From: Cellulosilyticum ruminicola JCM 14822
Lineage (GTDB): Bacteria > Bacillota > Clostridia > Lachnospirales > Cellulosilyticaceae
Reading direction: 5' to 3'
Length of the DNA stretch: 52,824 nucleotides
NCBI RefSeq assembly: GCF_001311925.1
Contig: NZ_BBCG01000023.1
Coordinates: forward strand, 1-52,824
Of this stretch, positions 50,429-52,824 are shown piece after piece (within the stretch, counting starts at the first letter, position 1; each line of letters opens with the position of its first letter). The notes under the pieces are model-generated. The model worked only from the letters and a program-made list of their open reading frames with translations. It was not told where the DNA came from and did not search any database. The position numbers and the translations under genes were made by a program.

Positions 50429-51552
50429 GGAGGAGAATTGACGATTCCTCTACGGGAAATCCCATATCTTAACATGTGCCGAATACTTTATCCAAGTACA
50501 AATAATTGTGCCATTGAGCACGTACACTAATCTTTGCATAAGCAAAACCTTGTTTATTATTAAGTATTCAGTCAATGATTGTTTACTTTATTTTTTTGCC
50601 TAAAGGAGTGTTTAAATGCTTAAAATTGTATATCCTATCTGTTGTGGCATAGACGTTCACAAAAAATTTGTTGTCGCTACGCTTGCCACTACTAACTCCA
50701 ATAATGTTACAACCTATCAAACTAAGCAGTTTTCTACTTCTACCGATGATTTACTCAGCCTCGTTTCTTGGCTTAAGGATAATAACTGCTCTGAAGTCTG
50801 CATGGAATCCACTGGTAAGTATTGGATTCCTATTTTTAATGTCCTCGAAACTTCTTGTCATATCACTTTAGCTAATCCTAAATATATTAAAGCTATTCCT
50901 GGTAAGAAAACAGACAAGAAAGATTCTATCTGGATTGCTAATCTTCATAAACATGGTCTTGTGCATGGCAGTTTGATTCAACCTAAATCTATTCGTGATC
51001 TTAAAGATGTTATACGTTATAGACGTAAACTTGTTAGTATGCGTTCTAGTGAAAAAAATAGAGTTCAAAACTCCTTAACCATCTCTAATATCATGATTGC
51101 TAGTGTTGTTTCTGACACTTTCGGTAAATCTAGCGCTGCTATTATTAATCATATGATTTCTTGTCTAAGTTTGATAGTTCTAAACATTTATGTTCCTAGG
51201 CTGGGCTTACACCCCAAAATAATGAAAGTGCAGGTAAAAAGAAAAGTGTACGTATCAGTAAAGCTGGCTCTTATCTAAAACCTATTCTTGTTCAATGTAC
51301 CCTTGCAGCTATTAAAGATAGATAGTCCATTTCGTATTAAATATGAACGCATCAAACGGCGTCGTGATCATAAGCGTGCCCTAATCGCAATTGCCAGAAC
51401 CATGCTAATCTGTATTTACCATATGCTTTCTAAAGAAGAGGATTTTAATCATGAATTGTATTTAATATCTTATTTGTCGCTTCTTGGAGCTATTCAAGGG
51501 CTTGTTTGCTATGTCTACTTCTAGGTTTCCTTTTTCACACTAATTCTCCTCC
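50429..51552 (+). mobile_element. IS110-family insertion sequence, degenerate
   Basis: An 11-bp perfect inverted repeat (GGAGGAGAATT at 50429-50439; its complement at 51542-51552) frames a damaged DEDD transposase gene. Sub-terminal repeats of this kind occur in the IS1111 branch of IS110. True ends may be a few bases further out; no target duplication is expected. The element lies antisense to the metallophore genes, between a Fur-box promoter and the exporter pair. Confidence 0.6.
50616..51524 (+). pseudogene. IS110-family transposase, internally deleted and frameshifted
   Basis: The N-terminal DEDD domain is intact to about residue 190: CGIDVHKKFVVATL, CMESTGKYW and KKTDKKDSIWIANL carry the acidic residues. 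Then the sequence jumps to the C-terminal domain in another frame (LTPQNNESAGKKKSVRISKA, then SPFRIKYERIKRRRDHKRAL), missing roughly 100 residues. The remaining C-terminal frame (51288-51524) ends in a tail with ICIYHMLSKEEDF. TAAAGGAG precedes the ATG. The element cannot transpose on its own. Confidence 0.85.
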
Positions 51553-51573
51553 TATTTTCCTGTTAAAAATAGA

Positions 51574-51604
51574 AAAAGTCCGAAGCATTAAGCTCCGGAC
51601 TTTT
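51574..51604 (-). terminator. Intrinsic terminator downstream of tetR/promoter
   Basis: A 13-bp stem (AAAAGTCCGGAGC on the minus strand, one G-U pair) with a 5-base loop is followed by TTTTTCTATTTTT. The same stem has a mismatch when read on the plus strand, so the minus direction is favoured. It begins only ~30 bp after the predicted transcription start of the promoter at 51644-51672. Confidence 0.7.
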
Positions 51605-51614
51605 CCATAGCTTA

Positions 51615-51646
51615 AAATAACATCGTTATTTAATAACACCGTTATT
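51615..51646 (-). promoter_or_regulatory. Tandem palindromes, candidate TetR operator
   Basis: Two adjacent palindromes of the form ATAAC-nnn-GTTAT lie at 51615-51631 (7-3-7) and 51632-51646 (6-3-6). The second overlaps the -10 box of the promoter at 51644-51672. This is the expected arrangement for a repressor, and the neighbouring TetR protein is the obvious candidate (inference). Confidence 0.55.
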
Positions 51647-51672
51647 TTAAAACTTATTTCAACTCATGTCAA
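51644..51672 (-). promoter_or_regulatory. Near-consensus promoter between tetR and the IS element
   Basis: The minus strand has a perfect TTGACA (51667-51672), a 17-bp spacer and TAAAAT (51644-51649). It points toward the ABC exporter genes, which are now 1.3 kb away behind an IS element and a terminator. Confidence 0.7.
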
Positions 51673-51700
51673 TATTTTCTATATATTCTGTTATATTTTT

Positions 51701-51715
51701 TGAAAATAATTTTCA
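51701..51715 (-). promoter_or_regulatory. Fur-like box above the exporter-side promoter
   Basis: TGAAAATAATTTTCA is a perfect 7-1-7 palindrome differing from the Fur consensus at two symmetric positions and nearly identical to the box at 46700-46714. It lies 2 bp after the tetR stop and 28 bp above the -35. Confidence 0.5.
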
Positions 51716-51716
51716 T

Positions 51717-52328
51717 TTATATACCTAATAACCTAAACCATCCTGCTTCATAAAAAATATATAAACTTTTCACATACTCCTTTGCCTTATGTCTAGGCAT
51801 ATCATGGACTATCGTTTCAAATATACCAGCAAATAATGTGTTTGCTACGATATGAATAAGTTCCTCATCAATATTAAATATCTTATAGCCCTCTGTTTGT
51901 AATCTCTTAATTAAATCTAAGCTTGCACTTACCTCAATATCTACTAAACAATCAATATAATTTTCATATTTTGTGCCAGCTGAACAGCAATAAATTAATT
52001 TAAACACATCGTAATGATCATAAATATAATCTATCATCCAATCCTCTGTTATAATCTTATCTAATCTTTCAACTTGATCATTTATATTTAAATCTCGGAA
52101 TTCTTCTTGTGTAGCCTTGTATTTAGTTTCTAGTATATTTGCTACATCACTTATTATAGAATTAAATAATGCTTCCTTATCTGGGAAGTATTTATATACA
52201 GCTCCAGTAGTTGCACCTGCCGCTTTCGCAATATTTCTCATAGATGCTTTTTGAAAGCCTTGTGCTAAAAACTCCTGTTTACCAGCTTCCTGTATAGCTT
52301 CTTTTAATTTTTCATTAATTAGTCTCAT
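51717..52328 (-). CDS. TetR/AcrR-family transcriptional regulator
   Basis: This 203-aa protein has an N-terminal TetR helix-turn-helix (FQKASMRNIAKAAGATTGAV, then YKYFPDKEALFNSII) and a variable helical ligand domain ending in AGWFRLLGI. The ligand is unknown. Downstream tandem palindromes at a promoter facing the exporter genes make it a likely local repressor, adding ligand control to the Fur-like control. A TTATAAT -10 lies just upstream of its own start; the same palindrome is not seen there, so autoregulation by that site is unlikely. Confidence 0.88.
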   Translation of the reverse strand: MRLINEKLKEAIQEAGKQEFLAQGFQKASMRNIAKAAGATTGAVYKYFPDKEALFNSIISDVANILETKYKATQEEFRDLNINDQVERLDKIITEDWMIDYIYDHYDVFKLIYCCSAGTKYENYIDCLVDIEVSASLDLIKRLQTEGYKIFNIDEELIHIVANTLFAGIFETIVHDMPRHKAKEYVKSLYIFYEAGWFRLLGI

Positions 52329-52411
52329 ATTTTTCCCTCACTTCTGTTAGCTATTATAAGACCATTAATATTAAAAAAAAGAAAAATATTTTTATTAACT
52401 CTTATAAAGTT

Positions 52412-52824
52412 CTATTTACTTATGAACATTTGCACCCAGTTATTGCCGTTAGCTTCATAACCAATTCCAATATGTGTGTATTTACTGTTTAAAATATTTG
52501 CTCTATGTCCTGAACTATTCATCCATGTATTTACTACTTGTGCTGGAGTTATTTGCCCTTGCGCAATGTTCTCAGCTGCTGCTTTATATGTAATACCGAA
52601 TTTTTTCATCATATCAAATGGTGATCCATATGTTGGACTTGTATGACTAAAGTATTTATTTTTATACATATCTGTTGCTTTTACTTTTGCTACATTTCTT
52701 ACATTTTCATCCATTTGAAGTGCACTTAATCCTTGTTTACTACGTTCAATATTTACAAGTCTTAATACCTCATTCTCAAAAGCTGCTTGATTTGTCTCTG
52801 ACTCGCTTGTTTCTGGTTTTGTTG
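52412..52824 (-). CDS. CAP/SCP-domain protein (YkwD-like), 5' end outside window
   Basis: The frame is open to the right edge, beyond the internal Met at 52714, so only the C-terminal ~137 residues are visible. A Thr/Glu/Ser-rich linker is followed by the CAP domain: EVLRLVNIERSKQGLSALQ, HTSPTYGSPFDMM, AENIAQGQ, WMNSSGHRANILN and IGIGYEANGNNW. These YkwD-type domains are usually secreted and often spore- or wall-associated. The signal peptide would lie outside the window. Confidence 0.88.
   Translation of the reverse strand, partial: TKPETSESETNQAAFENEVLRLVNIERSKQGLSALQMDENVRNVAKVKATDMYKNKYFSHTSPTYGSPFDMMKKFGITYKAAAENIAQGQITPAQVVNTWMNSSGHRANILNSKYTHIGIGYEANGNNWVQMFISK

Noticed and set aside
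50616-51278. Intact short transposase gene
   Set aside because: C-terminal domain is cut by an internal deletion and frameshift; the last ~35 residues of this frame are out-of-frame sequence.
26970-52824. Salicylate or 2,3-dihydroxybenzoate synthesis genes in the metallophore locus
   Set aside because: Looked for chorismate-binding or isochorismatase motifs in all frames of plausible length; none found.
1-52824. CRISPR arrays and tRNA genes
   Set aside because: No regularly spaced repeats and no cloverleaf-like sequence were noticed by eye; a tRNAscan or CRISPR search was not run.

Overview
The window is AT-rich, low-GC Firmicutes DNA. Gene content (acpS-nnr-CBS-lipoprotein-alr-mazEF, radA, clpC, rex, a multimeric [FeFe]-hydrogenase) fits an anaerobic, probably spore-forming member of class Clostridia. 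I think of the Lachnospirales/Cellulosilyticum group, but gene content alone does not prove this. No rRNA or tRNA gene lies inside the window, although two tandem strong promoters plus a boxA-like leader at the left edge point off the window on the minus strand, as expected for an rRNA operon.

Layout. 0-23 kb is mostly chromosome backbone. It holds a catalytically dead DUF45 protein, a MazG-like small protein, a NUDIX hydrolase, an AbgT transporter, a decayed ferredoxin, radA, clpC with a zinc-ribbon partner, and a minus-strand operon (coiled-coil protein, acpS, nnr, CBS, GerS-like lipoprotein, alr, mazE-like, mazF). These are followed by an unrecognised protein with two frameshifts, rex, a divergent ABC-F ATPase, a decayed stretch (MFS and DUF218 pseudogenes) around a flavoprotein gene, and a stand-alone rpsD paralogue. 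23.2-26.7 kb is a three-subunit NAD(P)-linked [FeFe]-hydrogenase operon.

27-52.3 kb is the interesting part: a nonribosomal peptide metallophore locus of the yersiniabactin/pyochelin/equibactin type, all on the minus strand. A Fur-like box and a near-consensus promoter at 46.7 kb start a roughly 19.6-kb operon: type II thioesterase, ECF importer (S, T, fused A-A'), saccharopine-dehydrogenase-like reductase (candidate thiazoline reductase), Cy-A-PCP NRPS, a second thioesterase with a Cys nucleophile, aryl-acid AMP ligase, ArCP-Cy-A-PCP-Cy-A(MT/E)-PCP NRPS, and a PCP-reductase. All three A domains read as cysteine-type. I infer a product of an aryl acid plus three Cys-derived thiazoline/thiazolidine rings, released reductively. 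Upstream lie two YbtP/YbtQ-like ABC half-transporters, a damaged IS110-type element sitting between them and a second Fur-box promoter with tandem palindromes, and a TetR regulator.

Caution: at least nine genes are each broken by what looks like a one-base indel, mostly in or beside short homopolymers (AbgT, Nnr, hydrogenase, NRPS, reductase domain, thiazoline reductase, EcfA, and twice in the 16-kb protein). Some or all may be sequencing errors, so I describe the restored products and flag each break.
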